Source: Haliscomenobacter sp038240665 (GTDB lineage: Bacteria; Bacteroidota; Bacteroidia; Chitinophagales; Saprospiraceae). Taken from it: 64,000 nucleotides of DNA. Shown piece by piece: positions 45,058 through 53,960 of the stretch. The notes beneath the pieces are model-generated. The model saw nothing but the letters and a program-made list of their open reading frames with translations, made no database searches and had not been told where the DNA came from. The first letter of the stretch is position 1. Each line of letters begins with the position of its first letter. Both the position numbers and the translations under genes were made by a program. The stretch lies in assembly GCA_038240665.1 (NCBI GenBank), contig JBBRGN010000001.1:4748-68747 (forward strand). Reading direction: 5' to 3'.

Positions 45058-46362
45058 ATGAAAAATAAATTGATTGCTGCCTTGGCCATGTTGCTGCTGG
45101 TCGGTACCCTGCGCGCTCAGGTAGCTTCTGCCAATAAAGGCGTTTTTCTATTGACCAACGCCACCATTGAAACCATCACCAAAGGCGTGGTGAAGGGTTC
45201 TATTTTGATTCAGGATGGAAAGATTGCCGGTTTGGGCGCTAATCTGATCGCGCCTGCAAACGCTAAAGTCATCGATTGCAGCGGGCTTACCTTGTATCCT
45301 GGCTTGATCGACGCCGGAACGAAGATAGGGATTGGCGAAATCTCTGCCGTTTCCGTTTCCAACGACTTTGATGAAGTAGGCGAATTAGCACCGCAGATGC
45401 AAGCGCTTACCGCAGTCAACCCCAGTTCGCCCGCCATTGCGGTTACGCGCGTAGGCGGCGTTACCACGGCGCTTACCGTGCCTGGTGGCAGCGGACGTTT
45501 TCCAGGTACTGCTGCTTTGATCAATTTGGTAGGTTACACCCCTGATCAGATGTATACAGGCTTTAAAGGCATCGTGTTGGAATTTCCAACGTCGGCTGGC
45601 GGCAATCGTTTTTTTGATCAGCGCAGTGATGAAGACCGCAAAAAAGATGAAGAAAAAGCGCAAAAACGCCTAACCGACATCTGGGCACAAGCCTTGTTGT
45701 ACAGCAAAATTGATTCTGCTTCTGCAGGCAACCCAAGCACCAAGCCTCAATTCAATCCAGAAATGGCGGCTCTGATGCCGGTAGTTCGTGGGCAAATGAC
45801 ACTTTTGGTGGAGGTAGACAAAGCCGAAGACATTGAATCGGCCATCAAGTGGGTACAAGCGCGTAAGATCAAAAAGGTGATTTTTACGGGCGTATCCGAA
45901 GGCTGGCGCGTAGCGGATAAATTAGCTAAGGCCAATATTCCAGTGATCACTGGTCCAGTGATTGATTTACCCACGCGGACTTCAGATCGTTATGATCGGC
46001 CTTATGCCAATCCGGGTTTGATGAAAAAAGCAGGCGTAAAAGTAGCCATCCGTTCCAATAGTACGGAGAATGCGCGCAACTTGCCATTCCACGCGGGTTT
46101 TGCTGCTGCTTATGGCATGGGACGCGAAGAGGCACTAAGAGCCATTACGATTGTACCCGCAGAATTGCTGGGGGTAGCAGATCACTTGGGATCTTTGGAA
46201 GTAGGTAAAAGCGCTACGCTGTTTGCTTCCAGTGGCGACCCAATGGAACCCAGATCGCAAATCGTACATGTGTTCATCGATGGCTGGCAGATCCCCTTGG
46301 ATAGTCGACACATCCAATTGTACCAAGAGTTTTTGAAACGATCGCCTGGCGTGGATAAGTAA
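45058..46362 (+). CDS. Secreted amidohydrolase-fold protein lacking metal ligands (tandem gene 3)
   Basis: 434 residues with a signal peptide (MKNKLIAALAMLLLVGTLRAQ). Fold signatures are present (GSILIQDGKIAGLGANL, AITIVPAELLGVADHLG, SLEVGKSATLF). The catalytic positions are replaced: LIDAGTKIG where the partner has IDAHSHIG, FTGVSEGW for FQHVNEGF, and IRSNSTEN for INSDSPD. The 64-nt gap after gene 2 holds a small UUCG-type hairpin that could lower transcription. A strong terminator follows. Confidence 0.88.
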   Translation: MKNKLIAALAMLLLVGTLRAQVASANKGVFLLTNATIETITKGVVKGSILIQDGKIAGLGANLIAPANAKVIDCSGLTLYPGLIDAGTKIGIGEISAVSVSNDFDEVGELAPQMQALTAVNPSSPAIAVTRVGGVTTALTVPGGSGRFPGTAALINLVGYTPDQMYTGFKGIVLEFPTSAGGNRFFDQRSDEDRKKDEEKAQKRLTDIWAQALLYSKIDSASAGNPSTKPQFNPEMAALMPVVRGQMTLLVEVDKAEDIESAIKWVQARKIKKVIFTGVSEGWRVADKLAKANIPVITGPVIDLPTRTSDRYDRPYANPGLMKKAGVKVAIRSNSTENARNLPFHAGFAAAYGMGREEALRAITIVPAELLGVADHLGSLEVGKSATLFASSGDPMEPRSQIVHVFIDGWQIPLDSRHIQLYQEFLKRSPGVDK

Positions 46363-46365
46363 ACG

Positions 46366-46413
46366 AAAAAAAGGTCGAAACCGAGAATAAAAACTCGGTT
46401 TCGACCTTTTTTT
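46366..46413. terminator. Strong bidirectional terminator after the amidohydrolase tandem
   Basis: Arms 46366-46385 and 46394-46413 are perfectly complementary over 20 nt, with A-run and T-run ends and an 8-nt loop. It ends the amidohydrolase operon and the convergent DUF1963 gene. Confidence 0.93.
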
Positions 46414-46441
46414 GCTTAAAATTAGGTTCTCAAAAATAGCA

Positions 46442-47239
46442 TCAAGAACAATCCCAATTGTACCAAACGCGATCGAATCGCATGGCCGCCAGATCATCAG
46501 CAGGGATAAAGAAATTGGCAATTCCCATATCACCCCATACCATCCCCAAATCGCTGTCTGAATCCAATTGTAGCAATAGCAAGTAGTCCGCACCTAGTGG
46601 CCGCGGATCTTCTTGGGTAAAAAAAGCATAGCCGCCCATCTTGGATCCCGCAGCTTTTGATCCCAGATCATAGAAAAAATCAAAGGCCTCGTCTTTGTCA
46701 TTGCCTAAGCCGTCCAGAAATACTTCATCAAAAACCTGATCAAAGTGAAAATCAGGCGGCCCCAGAAACTCATCCTCCAAGGTAAATTGCAGTGCGCGGC
46801 TGGCAGAAGGATTGTTCAAAGGAATACCCTCGTCAAATAACGGTAAAAAGGAAAAATCCGTGGTCAATTGCGCTACATTAGCCAGCACCTCAGGATAGTA
46901 CAATACCCGAAAATTATTGGCCTTGGTAGGTGCCTCAAAATCCAGCCCATACAGTTCATCATCAAGAATAAAAAACTGGATGATCCCATGAGTAGGAAAA
47001 GAAGCTAGTTTAGGTAGTTCGGCACAATTAATTTGCGCTAAAAAAAACAGTGGTCGGCCTTGGTCATTTTTAGGATATGGTGCTCCCAAAGCAAGATAAG
47101 GCGTACCTCCCAGTTTACTCTGCCATGCATGTACAAATGCAGTCGTTTGTGGATGAAGCCGAATGGTTTGTTGCTGCGTAGCCAAAATTCGGTCTTGGTA
47201 TGGTAGTAAAATAGCAGGTAATGGTGGTAAAAGGCTCAT
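46442..47239 (-). CDS. DUF1963 (YwqG-like) protein
   Basis: 265 residues, no signal peptide. Family features: SKLGGTPYLALGAPYP near the start, GRPLFFLAQINCAELP, GIIQFFILDDELYG, KMGGYAFFTQEDPR, and the closing DYLLLLQLDSDSDLGMVWGDMGIANFFIPADDLA. This is a known family of unknown function, acidic and cytoplasmic. The gap to the next gene (47240-47463) shows no recognisable element. Confidence 0.9.
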   Translation of the reverse strand: MSLLPPLPAILLPYQDRILATQQQTIRLHPQTTAFVHAWQSKLGGTPYLALGAPYPKNDQGRPLFFLAQINCAELPKLASFPTHGIIQFFILDDELYGLDFEAPTKANNFRVLYYPEVLANVAQLTTDFSFLPLFDEGIPLNNPSASRALQFTLEDEFLGPPDFHFDQVFDEVFLDGLGNDKDEAFDFFYDLGSKAAGSKMGGYAFFTQEDPRPLGADYLLLLQLDSDSDLGMVWGDMGIANFFIPADDLAAMRFDRVWYNWDCS

Positions 47240-47463
47240 TTGTTTTAATCGGTTTGTTTTCGAACTAGATCGAAAATTTAATTTTGCGTCTTTCGTTCCA
47301 AACTATACTCCTAATTCATTCCTAAAAGACGAATATAGACATTATCTTTTTTCAGTTCTTCAGCTCGTGGTAAAAGTTATGCAACTTTCAATATTTTTTG
47401 AACTTAATTCTATCCGTGTAGTTAAGAGAATACGTTTAGCAAAAAGCAAATCCTGTATAAATC

Positions 47464-49755
47464 ATGTCCAACCGATTTCGGATTTTGGTGCTTAGTGCCT
47501 TTGTAGTGCTCGCTGCCGGTAGCATCTACTTTGTTCCCCGACTGCATTTCGTTTTCAGTTTCGAGCAGTTTTTTCCAGTGGGCGACCCTGATTTAGAAGT
47601 ATTCCGGGAGTTTACCCGTGATTTTGAAACCGATGACAACTTTCTTTTGGTAGCCGTACAGCGACCGCAAGGCGTGTTTGAACAACAGTTTTTGCGCAAA
47701 TTCCATGATTTCACGCTGGCTTGCCGAGACCTGCCATACGTGAAAGACGTACAGTCGTTGACTAAAATCGGGTATCCAATCAAGACGCCTTTTTCCATAA
47801 CGACGATACCAACCATCCACATCGATGATCCCTCGCGCTATGCGGCCGACCGGGAGCGCGTGCTCCATGATGAGCGCTTTGTGCGCAACCTTATCTCCAA
47901 AGATGGAACAACCTTGGTGATAGTGCTCAAAACCATCAACAGCATGGAGTTGGAACAGGCGCAAGCACTACTCAAATCGCTGAATAAATCCATTGAAAAA
48001 TATCATTTTCCAGCACATTATTATCTTGGTCGGTCTTATTTTCAAATGGAAATAGTGGCCATGCAAAAAAAGGAAATCATCTTCTCCACGATTGTTTCGG
48101 CCATTTTGGTGACCATCGTGATGTATTTGGTTTTTCGCCGTTTTTGGGGCACAGTCATCGCGGTCATGTCCTTAGCATTGGGACTTTTACTGTTCGTAGG
48201 TTTTTTGGGTGCTTTTGTACGGGAGTTGAGTGCGCTTTCGGCCCTTTACCCGGTGTTGGTTTTGATCATTGGCACTTCGGATATCGTCCACATCATGTCC
48301 AAATACGGGGACGAATTGCATAAAGGCTTGGATCGAAACACGGCAATATGGAATACAATCCGCGATGTAGGCTTGGCCACCTTTATGACCGCCCTTACCA
48401 CCGCTATTGGTTTTGCTACCTTGGTATCGAATCGCATCAAACCCATTCAAGACTTTGGGATCAATGCTGCAGTAGGAGTTGGCATCGCTTACTTTACGGT
48501 GATTTTATTTACTTCTGTTTCCATGACATGGTTTCGACCCGATCAAATCGCCCAACCCATTAAGGAACATGCATTTTGGGATCAGCTCATGGAATGGATC
48601 GTACGTTTTACTCGGGAGCGTTCCCGAGCGATCATTGGGGCTACTTGCGCGGTTTGTATCCTCAGCGTCATTGGCATTGCAAAGATTACCACCAACTACA
48701 ATATTCTCAGTAACCTCCCCCAAAACAGCAAGATCACCGATGATTTTCTGTTTTTTGAACATACACTAACTGGATTTCGGCCATTAGAACTAGCCGTTTA
48801 CGTACAGGGCAAGCATCGTGCCAACGATTTTGAGGTGATCAAGGAAATGGATAAAATCGAGCAACACCTCAAGCAATTTTCCTTTATTCAAGCCACTACT
48901 TCGATTACCAGCGTGTACAAAAGCATCAATCAGATGTACAACAATAACCGAGCTGATGCTTACAAGTTACCCGATAACTCAGGTCGTTTTGGAGAATACC
49001 AGCGTTTGGCCCGGCGCATGCCGCAGTCTACCAGCAGCATATTGGTGAGTAAAAACGGTAAAAAGGCTCGGATTACTTCCCGCTTGAGCGATGTTGGAGC
49101 GGATCGTATTAAGGAATTTAGTCTAAAACTACAAAGCTGGATCAAAGTCCATATTGATCCCGACGTCATTCGAGTGGAACGTACGGGTACCGGCCTGATC
49201 ATCGATAAAAATGCCGCATACATCCGCAGCAATTTGCTGATGGGTTTGGCTTCTTCCGTGGGTATCATCAGCCTCATTATTGCCTTTGTGCTGCGCAGCT
49301 GGCGCATGATGATCGTGTTTTTGGTTCCAAACTTGATTCCCTTGCTGGTAGCCGGAGGCTTGCTGGGTTATTGGGGCGTTGAATTGGATGCCGGGATTTC
49401 CATCGTATTTTCGGTCGTATTTGGCATCGCCGTTGATGATACCATCCATTTTTTAAGTAAACTAAAAATTGAACAGGCACGAGGGCGCAGTGTAGAAGAA
49501 GCCATTCGCCATACCTTGTTGGAAACCGGTAAAGCCATGATTTTGACTACTGTATTTTTGTTTTTTGGCTTTTTGGTATTGATGTTTTCAAAAAACCCCA
49601 CCAGCATAGTTGTGGGCGTAATGACCAGCCTTACCTTGGTAGCTGGTATGATTACCGAACTTACCTTAGCGCCCGTTTTGGTGCGGTGGTTGATCAAGGA
49701 TAAAAATAGTGCGCTAGCAGATGAACCAGAGCTTGTTGCCGCCAATCATTCTTGA
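47464..49755 (+). CDS. MMPL/patched-type RND transporter
   Basis: 763 residues with two repeats, each a membrane helix plus a large periplasmic loop followed by five helices. The first membrane bundle is about residues 200-400 (ALYPVLVLIIGTSDIVHIM, TAIGFATLVSN), the second about 590-750 (ISIVFSVVFGIAVDDTIHFL, FGFLVLMFSKNP). VFGIAVDDTIHF carries the acidic proton-relay residues typical of MMPL proteins. Likely exports lipids or other hydrophobic molecules by proton motive force. Its last 10 nt overlap the 3' end of rsmA on the other strand. Confidence 0.92.
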   Translation: MSNRFRILVLSAFVVLAAGSIYFVPRLHFVFSFEQFFPVGDPDLEVFREFTRDFETDDNFLLVAVQRPQGVFEQQFLRKFHDFTLACRDLPYVKDVQSLTKIGYPIKTPFSITTIPTIHIDDPSRYAADRERVLHDERFVRNLISKDGTTLVIVLKTINSMELEQAQALLKSLNKSIEKYHFPAHYYLGRSYFQMEIVAMQKKEIIFSTIVSAILVTIVMYLVFRRFWGTVIAVMSLALGLLLFVGFLGAFVRELSALSALYPVLVLIIGTSDIVHIMSKYGDELHKGLDRNTAIWNTIRDVGLATFMTALTTAIGFATLVSNRIKPIQDFGINAAVGVGIAYFTVILFTSVSMTWFRPDQIAQPIKEHAFWDQLMEWIVRFTRERSRAIIGATCAVCILSVIGIAKITTNYNILSNLPQNSKITDDFLFFEHTLTGFRPLELAVYVQGKHRANDFEVIKEMDKIEQHLKQFSFIQATTSITSVYKSINQMYNNNRADAYKLPDNSGRFGEYQRLARRMPQSTSSILVSKNGKKARITSRLSDVGADRIKEFSLKLQSWIKVHIDPDVIRVERTGTGLIIDKNAAYIRSNLLMGLASSVGIISLIIAFVLRSWRMMIVFLVPNLIPLLVAGGLLGYWGVELDAGISIVFSVVFGIAVDDTIHFLSKLKIEQARGRSVEEAIRHTLLETGKAMILTTVFLFFGFLVLMFSKNPTSIVVGVMTSLTLVAGMITELTLAPVLVRWLIKDKNSALADEPELVAANHS

Positions 49756-50531
49756 GGAAGGTTGGTGCTGGCAATAAGGTTGGTAAGCGTAACATAATCG
49801 CTTAGACTCAATTGCTCTGGTCTTTTTTGGTAAAATGGATCCTCAAGCACAGTAAGGTCGTTGGAAAAAAACGTTTTCAGCGTATTGCGCAACATTTTGC
49901 GGCGTTGACCAAAAGCCGTTTTGACTACGCGTTTAAAAATAACTTCATCGCATCCCAGCGTTTGATCCGGTTTACGCCACAAACGAATGACGCCCGATTG
50001 CACTTGTGGCGGCGGAGTAAAACACGTGCGATCTACATCAAAAAGATATTCGCCATCATAAAAAGCCTGCGTCAAAACGCTGATGACGCCATAAGTTTTA
50101 CTTCCTGGCGGCGCGATGATGCGCTGGGCCATTTCTTTTTGAAACATCCCCACCAGCTCCGGGATGTAAACTTTATAATCAAGCATTTTAAATACGATCT
50201 GCGAGGAGATATTGTAAGGAAAATTGCCAATCAATCCAAAAGAAGCGCCTTCAAAGACAGTGCTCAAATCCAACCGCAGAAAATCGCCAGCTAAGATGCG
50301 CCCTTGTAATTGTGTAAAATTTTTTTCCAAGTAAGCCACCATGTCCTTATCTGCTTCAGCGACCTTTAGTCCATAGGGCTTTTTCAGCAAGTACTTGGTC
50401 AGCATTGCCCGTCCGGGGCCTACTTCCAGCACTTGATCATAAGTATCGGTAAGCATTAAGCTATCGGCAATTTGCTCGGCCAGGTCTTCCCGATTAAGGA
50501 AATGTTGGCCAAAAGATTTTTTTGCTTTCAA
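49746..50531 (-). CDS. rsmA: 16S rRNA dimethyladenosine transferase (KsgA)
   Basis: 261 residues. SFGQHFLNREDLAEQIADSL at the N-terminus, the SAM motif LEVGPGRAMLTKYLL, and the catalytic GNFPYNISSQIVF (NxPY type); TPPPQVQSGVIRL and AFGQRRKMLRNTL complete the family pattern. It dimethylates the two adjacent adenosines near the 3' end of 16S rRNA. Divergent from pdxA across a 217-nt gap that holds a TATCTTTG box at 50589-50596 without a clear partner. Confidence 0.97.
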   Translation of the reverse strand: MKAKKSFGQHFLNREDLAEQIADSLMLTDTYDQVLEVGPGRAMLTKYLLKKPYGLKVAEADKDMVAYLEKNFTQLQGRILAGDFLRLDLSTVFEGASFGLIGNFPYNISSQIVFKMLDYKVYIPELVGMFQKEMAQRIIAPPGSKTYGVISVLTQAFYDGEYLFDVDRTCFTPPPQVQSGVIRLWRKPDQTLGCDEVIFKRVVKTAFGQRRKMLRNTLKTFFSNDLTVLEDPFYQKRPEQLSLSDYVTLTNLIASTNLPQE

Positions 50532-50748
50532 GAAGGTTTGATATTATCTGCGAATTCCGCGAAATCTAGGTTATATTTCTGCGTTGTTTATCTTTGCAAA
50601 ACTAGATAAAATACTTGATTACCAACACGTACCCTGTTTTTACCCTAACCTTGTCTTTTTATCTTGTTTATCGCTTTGATGATCAACAATTTGAATGAAA
50701 AGGTGGTAATATTAAAAATAGAGTTCTTGCAGGAAGAATAAGAAGCAG

Positions 50749-51978
50749 ATGGAACAAATAAATGAAAGGCCTGATAAACCCAGGATAGGAATCAGCGTTG
50801 GCGATATCAATGGCATTGGGTTAGAAGTGATTTTAAAAACGCTAGCCATCCCTGAAGTGATCAATTTCTGCATCCCCGTGGTGTATGGATCTTCAAAAGT
50901 CATTTCTTATCATAAAAACATTGTCGGTGTAGAGTTTCCCTTCCACCAACTTCGCGGAGCAGAAAAATTGATGCCTGATCGCGTCAACATAGTCAACTGC
51001 TGGCAAGAAAACGTAAACATCACCCTGGGTAAAGCCAGTGATGTAGGCGGAAAATATGCCTTTAAATCCCTTGAAGCGGCGGTAAAAGACCTCAAAGCAG
51101 GCCAAATCGATGGTTTGGTAACTGCGCCCATCAATAAAGAAGCCATGAACATGGCAGGGTTTCCCTTTCCAGGGCATACCGAGTACCTGGCTCAGGAATT
51201 GGGCAACGGAGAAAGCCTCATGTTGATGGCAAGCGAAGATTTACGCATCGGTATTGCTACCAATCACACCCCGCTCAAGATGGTGTCTTCCAAGATCACC
51301 AAAGAGTTTATAGTCCGTAAAATTCGGGTATTTGAAGAGGCGCTCCGCATTGACTTTGGTATTGGTCGACCTACAATTGCCGTCCTTGGCCTTAATCCAC
51401 ACGCTGGCGACGGCGGCGTATTGGGAGAAGAGGATGACAAATTTATTCGGCCAGCGGTGATTGAGTGCAAAAAAAATGGCATCATCACGGTGGGGCCATT
51501 TCCTGCTGATGGTTTCTTTGGTTCTGGCGAATACAAAAAATACAATGGCATCTTGGCCATGTACCATGATCAAGGCTTAATTCCATTCAAACTCCTCACC
51601 TTTGGGTCAGGCATCAATTTTACCGCTGGTTTGAAGGGCGTACGTACTTCTCCCGACCACGGTACGGCTTTTGATATTGCTGGCCAAAACGAAGCAGATC
51701 CCACTTCATTTCGCGATGCTTTGTTCGCAGCAATCGACATTGCCCGAAGCCGGAAGGAATACTTCGACGATCATGCCAATGCGTTGGTAAAACGCAGCAA
51801 TATTCGCAGCGAAGATGAAAACGAACCCGTAGAAATAGTCGTAGAAGAGGAAGAAGTTCAGATCAGTACCCTAGCACCTAGTGCAAAAGTTAGGTTCCTT
51901 GAGGAAGAAGAGGGCGATGAAGAAGAAGAGGGCGATGAAGAGGATTATGAAGACGAGGAAGAAGACGAGCTGGTATAA
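50749..51978 (+). CDS. pdxA: 4-hydroxythreonine-4-phosphate dehydrogenase with acidic C-terminal tail
   Basis: 409 residues; the catalytic core ends near residue 355 (FRDALFAAIDIARSRKEYF), matching the usual length. Motifs: ISVGDINGIGLEV, TAPINKEAMN, FPGHTEYLA, LNPHAGDGGVLGEED, and MYHDQGLIPFKLL with the metal histidine. It oxidises 4-phosphohydroxy-threonine in pyridoxal phosphate synthesis. About 50 extra residues follow, very rich in Glu/Asp (EEEGDEEEEGDEEDYEDEEE). Their DNA contains a perfect tandem duplication of an 18-mer (51904-51921 and 51922-51939). The tail is predicted disordered. Confidence 0.96.
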   Translation: MEQINERPDKPRIGISVGDINGIGLEVILKTLAIPEVINFCIPVVYGSSKVISYHKNIVGVEFPFHQLRGAEKLMPDRVNIVNCWQENVNITLGKASDVGGKYAFKSLEAAVKDLKAGQIDGLVTAPINKEAMNMAGFPFPGHTEYLAQELGNGESLMLMASEDLRIGIATNHTPLKMVSSKITKEFIVRKIRVFEEALRIDFGIGRPTIAVLGLNPHAGDGGVLGEEDDKFIRPAVIECKKNGIITVGPFPADGFFGSGEYKKYNGILAMYHDQGLIPFKLLTFGSGINFTAGLKGVRTSPDHGTAFDIAGQNEADPTSFRDALFAAIDIARSRKEYFDDHANALVKRSNIRSEDENEPVEIVVEEEEVQISTLAPSAKVRFLEEEEGDEEEEGDEEDYEDEEEDELV

Positions 51979-52071
51979 GTAGAGTTGAATCAATTTATGG
52001 ATTACTCAGGGATAAGTTTTGTACGGTGATACAACTCAATCTTTGGCCATCTGTATTAATGCGAAATCATT

Positions 52072-52791
52072 TTGAAGAATTTAAGCAAAGCCGGACTGCT
52101 CATTTTAGCAGTGCTCATTCTGGATCAATCCCTCAAGATATGGGTCAAAACCCACCTGGGTTATGGCGAGGAGATCAAAATTTTTGGCAAAGAATGGGCC
52201 TTAATTCATTTTGTGGAAAACAATGGCATGGCCTTTGGTTTGTCCCTTGGCGGGGATTACGGCAAACTGGCCCTGAGTTTATTCCGGATTCTAGCTGTGG
52301 TGTTTCTGATTTTTTTCATCCGCCAATTGGTGCAGGAAAAGGCCAAATTTGGCGTATTGGCCAGTTTTGCGCTTATTCTTGCCGGAGCACTGGGCAATAT
52401 TCTGGATAGCGCCTTTTATGGTCTCATCTTTTCTGAATCCCCTTTTCATGGCGGTTTAGCTACGCTTTTTCCTAAAGAAGGCGGCTATGCTGGTTTTTTA
52501 CATGGTCGGGTGGTTGACATGCTGTACTTCCCGGTCATGCAAGGCATTTACCCCAAATGGGTTCCATTGATTGGCGGAACCAGTTACTTCTTTTTCAAAC
52601 CCGTGTTCAACATCGCCGATATGTCCATTACTTTTGGCGTGTTTAATATTTTACTTTTCCAGCGGCAATTCTTTTTTCAGCAGCACAGCGAAAAAGGAAC
52701 GACAAGCGTTACAAATCTTACCCCAGATAACCAAGAGCATGACATCACTGAATCAAGCAATTCAGATGAATCCTTGCGTACTTTAGAATAG
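52072..52791 (+). CDS. lspA: Lipoprotein signal peptidase
   Basis: 239 residues from a TTG at 52072; the frame upstream closes with TAA at 52057 and offers no ATG, so a rare start codon is needed. Four membrane helices. Catalytic aspartates appear in GNILDSAFYG and FNIADMSITFG, and VENNGMAFGL is the usual conserved loop. A longer insert between the aspartates (FSESPFHGGLATLFPKEGGY) and a polar C-terminal tail of about 35 residues are typical in this phylum. It removes signal peptides from prolipoproteins in the inner membrane. Confidence 0.94.
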   Translation: MKNLSKAGLLILAVLILDQSLKIWVKTHLGYGEEIKIFGKEWALIHFVENNGMAFGLSLGGDYGKLALSLFRILAVVFLIFFIRQLVQEKAKFGVLASFALILAGALGNILDSAFYGLIFSESPFHGGLATLFPKEGGYAGFLHGRVVDMLYFPVMQGIYPKWVPLIGGTSYFFFKPVFNIADMSITFGVFNILLFQRQFFFQQHSEKGTTSVTNLTPDNQEHDITESSNSDESLRTLE

Positions 52792-52812
52792 GAATAGCGG
52801 TGATTTTGGGTT

Positions 52813-52858
52813 AAAAAGAAAGGGGACCACGTGATTTACGTGATCCCCTTTCTTTTTT
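52813..52858. terminator. Bidirectional terminator between lspA and the ArsR-type gene
   Basis: Arms 52813-52832 and 52838-52857 pair over 20 nt with one G:T-type mismatch, with a loop of 5 nt (GATTT), A-run on the left and T-run on the right. Confidence 0.9.
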
Positions 52859-52877
52859 CTAGTAGTGCGTTCCAGGA

Positions 52878-53192
52878 TTACTTGCCGGAGTTGTTCAGAA
52901 ATGACTTAATCGCATTAACTGTCTTGTCCACACGGTCGTAATCGATGCTGTAATGGATGAACTTGCCGTCACGATCTGTTTGTACCAATTCAGCATTGCG
53001 TAAGATACGCAGGTGCTGTGAAGTGATGGATTGCTCCAGCTTCAAGGTGTTATAGATCTTGTTGACATTGATGGCATCGCTCTGGTCGATGAATTCCAAA
53101 ATCTGCATCCGCAGAGGGTGTACAAGCGCACGAAGTAAATCCGTAGACGCTTTCAACTTTTCATTGTTGATGGTAACCTTAGCCTTTCTCAT
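52878..53192 (-). CDS. ArsR-type winged-helix regulator (second of pair)
   Basis: 104 residues. Winged helix-turn-helix of the ArsR family: LLRALVHPLRMQILEFI, the recognition region LEQSITSQHLRILRNAELV, and the wing DRDGKFIHYSID. No cysteines are present, so the classic ELCVCDL metal site is missing; the signal is not a thiol-bound metal. It is paralogous to the next gene upstream, with which it shares strand and orientation (146-nt gap). Confidence 0.9.
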   Translation of the reverse strand: MRKAKVTINNEKLKASTDLLRALVHPLRMQILEFIDQSDAINVNKIYNTLKLEQSITSQHLRILRNAELVQTDRDGKFIHYSIDYDRVDKTVNAIKSFLNNSGK

Positions 53193-53338
53193 AGTTGTTT
53201 AATTGATCAAAAAATCGGCAAAGCAAATATGCGATTTTTTTTGATTTTTCCAAAACAAAATGAGAAAAAAATGCAAATCACCAGAAAAAAAGCACCGGAT
53301 ACCAAAAAAAAACTACCGTTTTCTGGAAGTGAACCGGT

Positions 53339-53677
53339 TTAACCGATCAATTCTTCCACTAAACGAGAGATTTGTGCCAAGCGATCTTTGTTCAATGAGT
53401 AGTAAATGAACTTACCATTGCGTTTGGTATCTACTACTCCAGCACGGCGCAAGATGGCCAGGTGCTGAGAAGCAACCGACTGTTCGAGGCGCAGCTTGAT
53501 GTAGATATCAGTTACGGTCATGGTTTCATTCTCCTCCAACAAATCGATCATCCGCTGACGCAATTTGTGGTTGACAGCACGCAATACCAATACCGCTTTG
53601 CGCAATTCAGCATAATCCAATTGTACGTCGGTTTGGCCTTTTTTGAGGGTTACCAAGTCGTTCTTTTGCTTTCTCAT
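53339..53677 (-). CDS. ArsR-type winged-helix regulator (first of pair)
   Basis: 112 residues. KAVLVLRAVNHKLRQRMIDLL, the recognition helix LEQSVASQHLAILRRAGVV and the wing TKRNGKFIYYSLN define an ArsR-type fold; again there is no cysteine. The recognition helix differs from that of its neighbour at only a few positions (LEQSxxSQHLxILR), so the two may bind similar sites. No adjacent effector gene is obvious. The gap to tsaB (53678-53960) holds no recognised gene. Confidence 0.9.
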   Translation of the reverse strand: MRKQKNDLVTLKKGQTDVQLDYAELRKAVLVLRAVNHKLRQRMIDLLEENETMTVTDIYIKLRLEQSVASQHLAILRRAGVVDTKRNGKFIYYSLNKDRLAQISRLVEELIG

Positions 53678-53960
53678 ATTCAGCTAAATAATTTGGATAA
53701 AAAATAGTCAACAATACAGCTAAAATTATACATGCAATTAATATGCCACATTTGTGAAAAGGGAAAGAAAGTTGAATTTATTTCTTTTCAACCTGAGTTT
53801 TTCCCATCTACAACTAACAAAATCTGTTCTTATACCGAAAAATGCGATTGATTCGCGAACCAAGTTATTTAAAATAGTCCATAAAATCAATTCTTTACGC
53901 ATAACAATTCCGTAAACTGGAAAGAAATTAACAATATGAGGCATCATCACCGACACGCTC

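Noticed and set aside
47163..47495. 110-codon ORF overlapping the DUF1963 gene and the MMPL gene start
   Set aside because: It overlaps two well-supported genes in other frames and has no recognisable domain.
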